Origin: Physcomitrium patens
Lineage: Eukaryota; Streptophyta; Bryopsida; Funariales; Funariaceae
DNA length: 64,000 bases
Reading direction: 5' to 3'
Assembly (NCBI RefSeq): GCF_000002425.4
Contig: NC_037269.1
Span: 5,143,623 to 5,207,622 of the forward strand
Below are positions 36,601-48,231 of the stretch, one piece after another. The notes under the pieces were generated by a model. That model had not been told where the DNA came from and ran no database searches. It saw nothing but the letters and a program-made list of their open reading frames with translations. Numbering within the stretch: position 1 is the stretch's first letter; the number at the start of each line of letters is the position of its first letter. Made by a program: the position numbers and the translations under genes.

Positions 36601-37255
36601 ATTTAAATTCAGTTTTGAACTTTTTATTTCAAAAAAATATAACAAATTAAGCAAAGAATTCAAAAGATTTAAAAAAAAAAAAAAATCTGATAAATGTTTT
36701 TGGAATAAAATGAATGATGGAAACAATCAGAAAATCAAGGATACATTTTTTAGAAAAAGATATAGAGGGAAACTATCATATTTAAATCAGTTTATAAGAA
36801 ATCAATACAAGAATCAAAATCAAATTAGTAATAACAAATCTTGAAATAAATTTATCAAAAAACCAACCAGCTTTAACAAAAATATTAGTAATAATACTTG
36901 ACATTTATATCTTAGTATTTTATCAAAAATAATAGTAATAAGAATAATATAAAAAATACCAAAATTGCATTGATTTTAAATGGGAAATGGGTTTGTAAAC
37001 TGGTCTAGTGTGTCGTTTCTGCAAATTGCATTGATTTTAAATGCTGTGACCGCCAGTACTTAAAACTATGTCGTCACAATACGACGACAGTGATTCAGAA
37101 CATGAAAAACAGGGCAAATAGAGACGAATCAGCAGGAAAGCATTGTTTTTCTATTTTTCATTTACGGCGATATATACACACTGGTTCGTTGAGAAATGAG
37201 AACCAAAGATAGAGCTCACAAGCTCTATTCCTACCTATTCTCTAAGCCTCAACTG
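33696..37255. other. Repeat-rich AT region, including D-2 and unclassified remnants
   Basis: A D-type repeat begins near 34028 (TTGTATTGTGGTTCGGC) and runs to about 35100 or beyond. A sequence inverted relative to the left flank of nest 1 lies at 35655-35785. Around 36060-36180 a plus-strand reading gives RGTICKQCNKIVGA then LLKHKIC, faintly like a BED-type zinc finger, but too short and broken to call. A (TA)n array is at 36540-36562. No gene is supported. From about 36970 the DNA becomes less AT-rich toward the CONSTANS-like gene. Confidence 0.5.
35655..35785. repeat. Right copy of the inverted repeat flanking nest 1
   Basis: The reverse complement matches 13820-13935 (TTGAAATATCAAGAATATCC, AATTACAAATCTACCC). 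Within this copy the stretch GGGTAGATTT-ACAATTATCA is itself repeated twice in tandem. Confidence 0.6.
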
Positions 37256-37951
37256 TTATATTCTCAAATCTCCAGGATTATCTAGTATAGTACACAATGA
37301 GAGACAAGAAATTTTTGTTTTAATGCTTTTTCTGTTATTTTTTCTGTTTTTTTTTTTTTTGTTTGTTTTTTTGTTTTTAATAAATCCCTTTCCTTCGTCG
37401 CAAGGAGATAAAAAATTTGCACTTCGTGCATAATGTCTGCAGCTGATAGCCATCAGTCTGCTGGAGACGATCCCTACGAGGAAGGCGCCCAATGCAGCCA
37501 TGTCCCTAATCTCTACGGATCTATTCCAGCATAGACCTGTACAGAAACCTCAAAATACCTCACAAAACCACATACCACCAGTGTTTTGTTCGTCAGTTTG
37601 GCAAGCATGTATATGATACATCTTTCCGCAGGCCTGTGGTTATTTCCATCATTTATAACCTCTCGTCACGCCAACTCACCCCAGCTCCTAGAAGAAAGCA
37701 ACCAGGCTCCACAGTGGTCGCTCAAATCGATAATAAAACTACTGCTAACGCACCCACTAGTACAGATCACCACCGACATCATCATCACCAAGTCTAAACT
37801 CGCCTACAGAAAAAAGTAGGTGCAGCTGAAAAATACAAATGCCGAGCGATGCACTTGCATCGAGTCGCTGCATGAGCCTACAAATAAATGAGTTTTTGGG
37901 AAGTGTCAGGCGCAATCTATACCCTCTTCACAATGAACTAAGCCTACATTT

Positions 37952-40106
37952 CTACAAGCTCCACTGCGGCTGAACCATTGGATCGTAATCGCAGGCTTGA
38001 CCCACCTTCACAAACCTCCCCTTCACTCTTGTGCGAATGTCTGCTCGAGCCTTGCGAGATTCATACCGTATCTTTTTGCCGAACCTGTAGAGCCAGGGCA
38101 CTAGTGTTAGATGTTGAACAAGTATGGCTTGTGAGGAAGCATATTAAAGAAAGGGACTAAAAGTGATGCTTGTGAGTGACAAGAGGAAGTCGAAGCACCT
38201 GCGTATCTTTTTCTTCTCCTTGTAGCGGAGCATAGCTGAATCTCGTGCTTGTGCAAATGTAACACTGTCTGGACTCCCAGACCCCAAGGAAGACTCTCCA
38301 CTGGGGGTGAGAAGCACGGGTGATAAATCGCACTCAACGTAGTCGCTGCTGTCCCCACTCACGGCCGAAGCTGTCCAAGACAATCCTGAATTCTCTTGAC
38401 TGGTGGTGAACTGGACGTTCATGGTGCTCATATCCATGTCATCCAGAGCCTTTCCACTTAATCGAAGGGCAGCTTCATTTTCGGCTGAGTGTCGACCAAG
38501 CCCTAACTTGTCTAATTGAGCCTGAAAGTTGAACTGATCATTACTCTGCAAAGCACGACAAAACCCAGATAAATACAACCATCATAGCTTCCAGGCAAGT
38601 TGTTGCAAGTCAACAACACATGAGAAACTTGAGAGCATTTGTCAATGATGGAATCTTACAGCGAGAGACCTAAAGAGCTCTGATTCAGGAATGCTTTGCA
38701 TGTGAGATTCACGTCCTGCGTCTGCTTCCATTGAAGTACAGGCGGAAAAAGTTGCTGCATTAGGGGCCTGGCTGCTAGCAAATATATCCTCGTAGTTTTC
38801 GAAAGACAAATTCACATCGGGCACATTAAACCCAGAGCATAAATCGCGCTCCTCTTCCTCACACATTCCTAGGTCTTGCATGTTCTGACCCCACAACTGG
38901 TCACAACACCTCAATGTCAGTTAAAAAAGCAAGGAAGTATGCAACATAAATGAAGTGTGAAGCTCTCGCAATGAAAAGAGTCATAAGCTTTGCACTCATC
39001 GAAAAAAGGCCGGATACATGAAACAAATACCGAAGCTCATGCACTTCAGGGTGAAATTTAAGGGGTAAAAACCTGATTAGCTTGACTGATGGAGTTGTTG
39101 CGCCAGAATCCATCCGTGCCTCGCTGGTAGCCATCGGCTTCAACCTCCACTTTGGCTACTCGACCTTGTACTAAACCTGCTTCCGGATTGTATGCCACGG
39201 AGCGAGAATTTTGAACAAGTTCCTGGTCCACGTGTCGTTGAGCAGGAACTGCGTAGTTGTTGAGCGGCTCTTGTTTCTCGAGAACGTTTGTCGAAGAATG
39301 CGGTTTACGAGGTGCGATGAGGTTTTCTGATTTGATAATTCGAACTGGATCCTGAGCTTGCAGTTTCTCTAACTGTTGAAACACTTCTCTCTCATGTCCC
39401 AGCTCTTTCGCAGTGCTTACGGAAACCATTTTCTGCAATAAATAAATCCAGACCAGAATCAGTTATACAAACAACACGCGTGTTGAAATGAATTGGAACC
39501 TACGCAGCACCAAAGGTGACGACGTGAATAAGGGTCGAATAAGATTATGCAAAGAGGAGACACCTTCAGGATTCGGGGAGGGCCCGGGCCAGACATATAG
39601 GCACCAACATTGAAGTTATCACCCGTTCTCTGAGCGGTGCAACTCTCTCTCACATCCACAGGGGCAATTGGGTTAAGTGCCACAGCTCCGATCCGCGGCT
39701 CCCATGAGTTCCACTGCATGCTTTTCTTAAAAGGTGACGATGCTAACACAGCTCCACCACGCTTCCGGACATCGTTGGCTTGAGATGCCCAAAGCATAGC
39801 AAGTTCGGTTGCAGTAGGGCAGCCAGTGAAGCATTCAAAACTGCGCCGCTGATGTTGATCAGTACCCAAGATGGGATTATGTATCTCGTCATCACAGGTT
39901 TCACACAGAGACGAGTGGCAAGATGGGCAGCGCACTGCCGCGGGACGAACATTGCAGGAATGACAGAGCAAAGTGCGGGAGTGCCGCTGCGCAAGCGCAT
40001 TTGCACCGTGAACTTGCCGATCGCATGTAAGACATAGTCGAGCCGAGTCAGCTCGGCAGTATACAGTCGCACGTCCCTCGCCGCAAAATTCACAAGCTGC
40101 TTGCAT
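37952..40106 (-). CDS. CONSTANS-like B-box/CCT transcription factor, COL9-type (five coding exons)
   Basis: Coding exons in order: 39564-40106, 39073-39432, 38660-38896, 38199-38545, 37952-38084. All introns are GT-AG. The first three junctions are phase 0 and the last splits an Arg codon inside the CCT domain. The product is 539 aa. B-box 1 has Cys5, Cys8, Cys17, Asp20, Cys25, Cys28, His33 and His42. B-box 2 has Cys48, Cys51, Cys60, Cys63, Cys68, Cys71, His76 and His85. [16 protein letters not shown] follows B-box 2, and [10 protein letters not shown] lies mid-protein, both typical of the COL9-15 group. The CCT domain (about 480-523) reads [31 protein letters not shown] and KGRFVK. Such proteins are nuclear regulators in light and photoperiod responses. 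The target here is unknown. No lesion is seen. Nested intron removal restores an uninterrupted frame, which strongly supports the model. The upstream 1.5 kb probably holds 5' UTR and promoter. Confidence 0.93.
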
Positions 40107-42000
40107 CTTGAAAAAAGTGCAGCTTCAACTTCCACTTTAACTTCAACGTCAGCCTGAAACTTTATCAGAAACTTCTTCGGGTATTCACTTCCCTAGCAAT
40201 CCCATGCCAAGTTCCGAAGATAACTTCCACGCCTCTCCGTCCAAGTCCTCTCTATTCTATTGCACTTCAAAAGCACCGCTTTGATTATTAAGTCCTGAAG
40301 TTCTTCAAATCTTGACCCCAGCCTCTTGCAAGAAGCAGCTCTGTATGCTGATACTCCTACACTTCCGTTTCACCTCAATTCAAGGATTGACACAAAAATA
40401 AAATTCCAATAACATCCTCCGCGACAAAACTTGATCCACGAAGATTCTTTAAGAAGCAGCTCCACTTGCCACCAAACCCCTCAAAGAAACAGAAATAAAA
40501 GAAAATGTCAGTTTCTAAACAAACGAGGAACCGATTTCGGCTTGAGATTCCCACACACACACCCGAGACTCACGATAAATGTATATCTTCGATTGCACGC
40601 AAAGTCATCCTTAACACTCAATATCGATGAGACAAGTATACGGTATATCTACACAAGTGACTCCGAATTCCCGATGCCCGGGGGAACTCATGGGAGATGA
40701 AATTGACTAGTACACAGTAAACTCACGTCTATCACATTACAAAACACGAAAGAATTACGCAAGACACTTTCAAAACACCAAGTCACCAATACATATCCAT
40801 TCAAACCGCAGAAAAACTGACCTTTCAGGTTGCTTACTGCGAAAAACAGCTTGCAGCAGTCTTGTGCGCCTCCTCTATAACAGCGCAACAATGCCAGTAG
40901 CTGTGCGAGCTAGCTGCAAATATCCTGCTCTTCAGTTGCACAGCAAAGCCTAAATCTCCAAACCAACCTCCGGCTCCACAATATCACAAACTCTTACTCC
41001 AACCCAATTCTCCAACCGACCTCCACTGCACTCAATAAAATCCTTCAACAGTTCACTCTCATCTCCGCTAAAACACGCTATCCCGCTCCACAATTAAACT
41101 ACCAACTCAATCGACTCAACCTGGGCCGCCCTTCAAACTGCAGTCGAACAAGAGATCACAACTCAAATCAATGAAATCGCAAACGAAACCAGTTGCGACT
41201 GGATACGAAAAAAATCAGACGGCGAAGGCGATTGCTCACCGGAATATCGACAATATCGAGCGAAGCTGCGCACTGCAAAGAAGGAAAAAAAACAAAAAAA
41301 CACCAAAAGGAGGAGGTGGAGAGGAGGGGAGATGATGAGATAACAAAAAGTGTCGAGTCATAAAACGGCAGCTCAACAGAGGAAAGCGGGAGGGAGGAGT
41401 TGTACACAGAATCAAACGGGGTGGAAACTAAGCACCAATCCAGGATTTTGCCATTTGCGAACTCTCTACTCCTCTTTGTGCGTCGTCGTCCGTCGCCAAC
41501 AGTAAATTCCTGCAAGTGCCAGATGGCGTAAAGCGCAATTGCCGAAAGTGAGGATTTCACACATGCGCTGAGCGCCGGTTGGTTACGTGCAGGACTGCGG
41601 CGTCAAAATATCTCACACCCTCTCTCGCTTTGTGGGTGGCCCCCACCTTCATCGCCGACCTTCCTCCCTCCCTTCCTCGCCATCGCCACAGCCGCATCCC
41701 TCCACGACGACGACGAAGATGACGAGGGAGCGGGTATCAGCTAAACCATTCCAAATACCCGCCCTTCACGACCACGACCTCGACGATAGAGAGGATATCA
41801 ACGTAAGCCCCACATGCCTTCCGTTCACGACGTAACCGGGTATCAATGCAGTCTTATTGCTCGAAGGTAATTGGAAGCAGCTGTTGTGGCGATTTGGCTT
41901 TGGTGAAGTGGCTCTACGTTCTTTGAATGTTCTATGTACACAGTAAACTCACGTTCTTGTATGCTCTATATATTTCTTATATAAAATAGCTTAGGGTCCC
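40107..42000. other. Upstream region of the CONSTANS-like gene
   Basis: GC-richer, single-copy-looking DNA expected to hold the 5' UTR (perhaps with an intron) and promoter. An 82-codon plus-strand frame at 41587-41835 and a minus frame at 41168-41560 are unconvincing. TACACAGTAAACTCACGT occurs twice, at about 40712 and 41937. No TATA box can be fixed without transcript data. Confidence 0.5.
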
Positions 42001-42014
42001 ACGTTCTTGAATGT

Positions 42015-42044
42015 TCATTGACATGCAAGTCTGCATGTCAATGA
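42015..42044. repeat. 13-bp inverted repeat with 4-nt loop
   Basis: Arms TCATTGACATGCA (42015-42027) and TGCATGTCAATGA (42032-42044) are perfect complements around AGTC. A GATAGAGTGATGATG tandem (three units, about 42050-42095) follows directly. Confidence 0.85.
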
Positions 42045-42269
42045 TATATAGAGTGATGATGGATAGAGTGATGATGGATAGAGTGATGATGGATGAATAA
42101 ATGGATGTGTTTGATCTGTTGGTAATGTATACATCTATTATCATGAATGTGGGTGGGGGTACAGTTGCAAGGGGGGTTCGTTCACACCGCCCGTTTAGAG
42201 AGGGGTTTTTTTATTTTGACGGGGATGTGTGTTGCTGAGGTGGCAGATGGCCAAAAGGGGAAATAAAGA

Positions 42270-42295
42270 AATATATATATATATATATATATATA
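42270..42295. repeat. (TA)n microsatellite
   Basis: About 13 TA units. Confidence 0.9.
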
Positions 42296-43626
42296 CCTCT
42301 CTATATATCTAAATATATAAGTAGCAGTTCCATGTATAGGTGGGTTGCTGTTGTCTGCATCATTTGGATGCTTTTCTTTCCTTCTTATGAGATAAGGTCT
42401 TTGAAGTGTTGTCATTTCCCCTTTTCCTTTCATCTGAGATTTTTTCATGTTTTTTCATGTTTTTTAATTTTTTTTAATTTTTTTTAATTTTTTTCATTTA
42501 ATTTTATGATGTTTCTTTTGGACTTGTGTTTTTTGTACCATTTTATTGAATAGGATTTCAAAATTAAAGATCATTATATATATTTCTTATATAAAATAGC
42601 TTAGGGGGACAAATACATGGGATAAACAAGAGGAGATAAATGACTTTATGATTTGCTAAATGCATCATTGTTTTTATCAAAAGGTTTCACCAAAAGTGAA
42701 CCAAAAATTAAATTCACTCTTAACTTTATTTAAGTTAAACAACAATCAGGGGGCAATTCTCTTCATTAATTTGTAACTTTCTTTGAATTAGCATCGATGT
42801 ATCAATTCTCTCAATGAAACTTGGCACGTTTAAACTATCCTTTCAAGTACATAATCAAATGTTACATTCACAATGCTACATATCATCTTTTAGTTGAACA
42901 AGAAGCATGATTCTTTAGAGAGGGCCTTTGAGTATGTGGTAGAAAGAAACAAGAAGTTGACTTGACCTTCTTCAACATTGAAAAGTAGAATAAAATGTTT
43001 TGTGATCACTGAGATTTCCAATGGCACTTGCATCTTGTACTATTAAAGAAAGAGACTCTAGTTCAAAGCTAAAAATCCACATTTTAAGAGATACATTCAT
43101 ATGATTTTTTAATCAAATAATATATATTAAAAAAGTTATTATTGTTGTTTCTTCAAAGTGTGTCACATAAATATTGGTTATATATATAACAATATTTTTT
43201 ATGTCAACATAGATTGTTTGTAGTACAAAGTACCATAATATTTTGGTTTATAAACTATATCCACTTCAGGTGTATATATGGCTTCGGCTTTTAGAATGAT
43301 GTTTTGATGAACTAAATCATTATTATTCTCTTTTGCCATTTTTTTTTTTTTTCACATGCTTATATAACTTAAGAGTATTAAATACTTTTCATATTATTGT
43401 ATTTGATTTAAAAGCTAAAGAGTCCTTTCGTGGATTGAACAACTTTAGTTTGAAATAAGGCGTGATGAGGTTTGAAGATCATTAGTTATGTCTTCAAAGA
43501 ATCCATTAAATATTTTGAATTGAGGCTTTTGTAATAGTTCTATTTTGCAGTGTAGGCAAAATCAATTATAAAGTGTATTTATTCAAGAATCCTTTTGAGT
43601 GTGTAGTTAGATGTTTTATCATATTT
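42296..43626. other. AT-rich spacer before nest 2
   Basis: No gene seen. A 29-bp direct repeat (TATATTTCTTATATAAAATA then GCTTAGGG) links about 41967 and 42577. Tandem TTTTTAATTTTTT units occur near 42460-42500. A poly(T) run lies near 43342. Confidence 0.5.
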
Positions 43627-45141
43627 TATCAAGAACATGAATCTCAAAAGAAGAAAATCCTCAATACACTCTTGTGTCACAGAAAGGAACTAAGAAGTCA
43701 CTCAAAGTTGATAAAATATTGAATTATAATGGCCATTGCCAAAAACAAGAAGACTAGAAAGTCTTGAAACAAGACTAAGGACTAGAAAGGCATTGATAAG
43801 AATAAAGAAGGCTTCACTCTTGCTTCCATATATACTCTCTAACTAAGAATTACGTGACAATATTCTATAGGATCTCGCACATGTGTTGACTTTGCTAACC
43901 ACATGTCTTAACTTGCATGATAAGTTATCTATATATGTACCACATAGATAACTTATTTCACAAGCTATTATATCAAATAAACTTGTTCCACAAGATATTA
44001 TGTGGAATAAACTTGTGTCTAAGACTTCTTCCATCTCAAATTCTTGATTATTATCTACTTCTATAAGAGGAGGTGGCATTTGTCTTCTTCCCAAGATATT
44101 CACTCTCTTAAATGACTCACGAAGAGATATAAGAAATACACGGTGGAACTTCATAGACTCCAATAGATGTAATCAATAAGTAATAGGATTAATTTGTTTA
44201 CAAATAGAAAAAGGTCTCAACCTACAATGTTGTACTATAGTTGCTTATAGTATATAAAAAAATAATTAAAACATATATTATATTTGTAAGTCTTGATGTA
44301 AATTAGAATGGTTAATAAATAAATTTAAAGAGATTTGATATAAGAAAATTTATTTGTAAGTTTATCTATTTTGATTATAATGTTTAAGTTATGTAGGATT
44401 TAGATATTTAGTATAGAGCTTAATAGAAGGTTGGAGTCTAAAGATGAGAGTCTAAACTATTAATGGGCTTATATCATGGACATATATTAACTATAATTAT
44501 TACCTAGGTAGTATGAATAGGTAGAAGTAGGTAAAAATAAATTAATTTCATAATATCTTCTAGAGTAGCTTTTTAGAAGCTTCATAGATGCTGCTTTGAC
44601 TTTACATGTATTTATACTTAATTGATAGGTTAGAAACTTGGTCAATAAGTTAACCACGTGCCATACATATTGGTAGCTTGCGAAACAAGCTAACTATGTG
44701 GCGTCTACATAGAAAACTTGCCTTGCAAGTTAAGATACATGTTGTGCAAAGTCAACACGTTTTTGGAGGTCCTATAGAATGTCACCACATAGCTTCTAGG
44801 TAGATAGTATATATAGAGGCAAGAGTGAAGCCTTCTTCACTCTTGTCAACTCCTTTCTTGCTTTTAATCTAGTTTCAAGGGTCTCTAGTTTTCTTATCTT
44901 TTGGTAATAGCCGTTTCAGTTTCTTTCTTAATATATATATTTAGTTATTTCTATTTTGTCATCATTCTTTGAAAAAAGTCTCACTTATTTATTTATTTTT
45001 ATCAAGTTCTTGTCCATGATAGCTTATTGGAGAGGATGAAAGTAAGGTATGTTTGGATGAAGGCAAGGGGTGAAGATCTTCATCCTTATTAGTCGAATGT
45101 CATACCCAATGGGCTTCAAGGATGCTATTTGAGGCCTTATT

Positions 45142-46572
45142 AGAAGGCTTTTTTGGTGGAGTTTTGATCCATGTATGGAGAACGTTTTGATGCAATTCGT
45201 GTTGCAACCAAGAAGATCTATATTTTACGACAAGGTAATCAATTAATAAAGTTGTATGCTTTACAATTTCAACAACTTATAATTGATATCAAGTGGAATG
45301 ATACAGCACTTGTTAGCCAATTTTTCTACAGATTACAAGGTAAATATAAGGTAAAAAATTTAATGGTCAATTTACTTGATCCTCAAACATTGAGTGAAGC
45401 AATTGACTTTGCTATAAAGTACATCAATCATCTTTTTGAATTTTGATCTAAGAAATGTACAAGTGGACCTAAACGTTACTATAATTTCTTCATCTAAGAA
45501 ACATTACTAAAAGACATCCTTCATATAGAAGTAGCAACTAATAGTCATAGTAGCTTTGTAATATTTAATATCATTAAATATCCCTTTAATCTAGTCATTT
45601 TAAATTCATCATGGCTAATAAAATATAATCCTAAAATAGATTGGACTTCTTGTAGTCTTGACTTTTCTGAAAGTATAACTAAGAACGTAGTTAATCAAGT
45701 AGAAAGTCAAAAGTCTAATACAATTAAATTTTTATTTGTAGGTGTAAGAGCTTCTTTGCATGCTGCAAAAAAAGGATCACTTCATGCCATTTATGTTACA
45801 TATATTTCTACTAGTGGAAAGACTTCAAGTCGCATTTCAATCGAATATCAAGATTTTCAAGATATATTTAAGAAGAAGAATGCAAATACTCTTCCAAAAC
45901 ATCGTTCCTATGACTGCTGAATTGACCTTCAAGAAGGAGCACAACTGCCATTTGAGCCAATCTACAGTTTATCACAAAATGAGCTGGCTGAACTCAAAGA
46001 ATATAATAAAGTGAATATAGCCAAGAACTTCATACGCCTTCCAAATCTCCAGCAAGAACTTCAGCTTTATTTGTAAAAGAAACAGATTGATCATTACAAA
46101 TAAATGTTGATTATCGAGGACTCAATGAAATCACCATCAAGAATAGGTACCTGCTACCTTTGATATCAGAACTCCTTGTTTGGTTGAATCAAGCTAAGAT
46201 CTCCATAAAAATAGATCTACAAGGAGCATACAATTTGGTACACATTAAAGAAGGAGATGAATAGAAGACTGCATTCTGAATCAGATATGGATATTTTGAA
46301 TACAACGTCATGCCTTTTGGACTTACAAATGTACCAACACTATTTCAACATCTAATGAATGATGTTTTTTGAGATTTTTTAGATGATTTTGTTATCTGTT
46401 ACCTAGATGATATCATAATCTATTCTAAAAACACGGAAGAACATAAACTTCATGTTCATCATGTGTTACAAAAACTAAGAGATGCGAGATTCTATGCTAA
46501 GATCGAAAAGTATATATTTCACACTAAGAGTCGACTTCTTTAGATATATCATTTCAAATGATGGACTTATGA
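45142..46572 (+). pseudogene. B-2 gag-protease-RT fragment (internally deleted)
   Basis: Gag from 45142 includes LLDPQTLSEAIDFAIKY (about 45375). Part of the matrix-to-capsid region and the zinc knuckle are missing, since the text jumps at about 45490 to the protease end (PIEVATNSHSSFVIFNI-like in a shifted frame). RT fragments at 46080-46570 include [31 protein letters not shown] and [12 protein letters not shown] with an intact YLDD. The sequence ends in ISNDGLM and is joined directly to an LTR start at 46573, without a polypurine tract. Confidence 0.7.
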
Positions 46573-46591
46573 TGTCACGAACATATATTTA

Positions 46592-47152
46592 TGTGAAGGA
46601 CAAGAACTCGATGAAAAAGTAATTCAAACAATAGAGCCTTCACTCAAAGAAAGCTAACAAAATATAAATAAATAAGTATGTATATTGAAAGAGAAACTTG
46701 AATGGCTATTGCGAAAGACTAGAAAATATAAAGACTCTTGAAACTAAATTAAAAATAAGAAAGGAGTTAACAAGAGTGAAGAAGGCTTCACTTTTGTCTC
46801 TATATATACTATCTAACTAGGGGCTACATGGCCATGTCCTATAGGACCTCCAATATGTGTTGACTTTATAGGACACATGCCTTGACTTACAAGACAAGTT
46901 TTTCTATGTGAGGGCCATATTGTTAGCTTGGTTTTCAAGCTAACAACATGTGTGGCACATGGCCAACTTGTTGACTACGTTTTTAATCTAAAAAATCAAT
47001 TAAAGACACCTATAAAGTCAAAGCAACATCTATGAAGCTTTTAGGAAGCTTCCATACTAAATACTATAAAATTATCTTTCTATTATCTACTTTTACTTAC
47101 TTCTACTTATTTGAATATGTAATTAGTGGCTTACGTGAATATGTCCGTGACA
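46592..47152 (-). repeat. 3' LTR of B-1
   Basis: In element orientation it starts TGTCACGGACATATTC and ends TCCTTCACA. The strong purine tract AGAAGGGGGAATAA lies just inside (plus strand ttattcccccttct at 47153). Confidence 0.9.
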
Positions 47153-47239
47153 TTATTCCCCCTTCTAGGAACGAGTTCCACGAGGAGCGGTCACCATATG
47201 TTGAGGAAATCTATAATGCAACAAATTATATTCGCCACA

Positions 47240-47590
47240 TACTCTAATCTTTATTCTCTTCAAAGATGATTGATATGGCCTCTCAACCATCGATAGTGTC
47301 CTATAGCACGGCAGGAAGACCACTTAATTATTTGATCATTGTTCAGGCCTTCATAACTTCCTTCGAATAGAACATTTGGAACACCATCATGAGTTGTTCC
47401 TACCTCTAGCAAAATCACCAAACATCGGGAGTCCCTTCCCAAATCGTGATATCAAACACGTTGTATATCGCCATCTATTCGAGGAAGAACATGTCGTTCT
47501 TGAAGATCTTCATGTCGATTGCGTCGTCTTGAAGGTTGTGACAATCATAATGTCTCATCCGATAGGTCAGTAAATAAAGGCTCTTGAGTC
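47240..47590 (-). pseudogene. B-1 accessory segment between pol and 3' LTR
   Basis: Minus-strand text CLVILLEVGTTHDGVPNVLF, then KWSSCRAIGHYRWLRGHINH, lies between the chromodomain and the purine tract. It is related to the segment after pol in element A (SLVIVFESEP...GHYHWLQGPMNHLPRE) and in B-5 and B-4. The longest open part is 47260-47442. The family is not recognised. Upstream stops show that this copy is broken or that the start is elsewhere. Confidence 0.5.
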
Positions 47591-47771
47591 GAATCCACTA
47601 GTTGTTGGTTCTCCATCTCTTGAGCGTCACAACTACAAAGAAGCTACAAACAAGGATTGAAAGTAGAATGTTATCTTGCCTAGATGTTGTTTCTTTTATA
47701 AAGAAGATTTTTATCTTAATTTTGATGGATTTCATTGATGAAAAGCCTCCACTACCTTTGCTGCATTTGCA

Positions 47772-48231
47772 GCTTCATCGAACTCATTTGACAGCATCTT
47801 TGTCGTGGTAGATCGGCTTACAAAAATGGCACATTTTGTTCCTTGCAAGAAGTTCAAGAAGAACTGACAAGAACTAGATTAATCAAATGAATACAAGAAC
47901 AACACCAGAGAGGTGAGCTAGAGCTCCAAGAGATGTGTTGTGGAGACTGAAGAACTCTTCAGCCTCGATTCCAATATATACTCTTATTTAGGAAGCTTCT
48001 CAAGCAACTTCTACCAACTAGGAAGCTTCTAGAAGGTTCCAGAGACTTGCTTCTAGAAGGTTCTAGAAACTTATCTCTAGAAGGTTCTAAGGACTATGTC
48101 CCGAACATCTTCTACCAACTAAGAAGCTTTTAGAAGGTTCCAGAGACTTGCTTCTAGAAGGTTCTAGAAGCTTGTCTCTAGAAGGTTCTAGAAACTTGTC
48201 TCTAAAAGGTTCTAAGGACTATGTCCCTAAC
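47772..48231. mobile_element. Chimeric A-family fragment: integrase piece fused to an inverted LTR
   Basis: About 80 bp (to about 47855) match the A integrase in plus orientation (compare 56080-56160: CATTTGACAGCATCTTTGTC, GTGGTAGATCGGCTTACAAA). They join, at AAGAAG microhomology, an A-type LTR in minus orientation (about 47850-48231, ending with the complement of TGTTAGGGACATAG). The LTR lacks its last ~50 bp. The whole insert sits in the B-1 chromodomain coding region without a clear target duplication. The LTR carries its own heat-shock-element array. Confidence 0.7.

Noticed and set aside
36581-36844. 87-codon Lys-rich plus-strand frame
   Set aside because: AT-rich composition makes Lys/Asn/Phe runs. 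There are no motifs.
37256-37501. 81-codon minus-strand frame beginning MAALGAFLVGIVSS
   Set aside because: The start looks like a small membrane protein, but the second half is a Lys/Asn run from poly(T) DNA and no splice partner was found.
41587-41835. 82-codon plus-strand frame upstream of the CONSTANS-like gene
   Set aside because: Pro/Ser/Thr-rich reading of a CTC/ACG-rich 5' region, with no domain or splice support.
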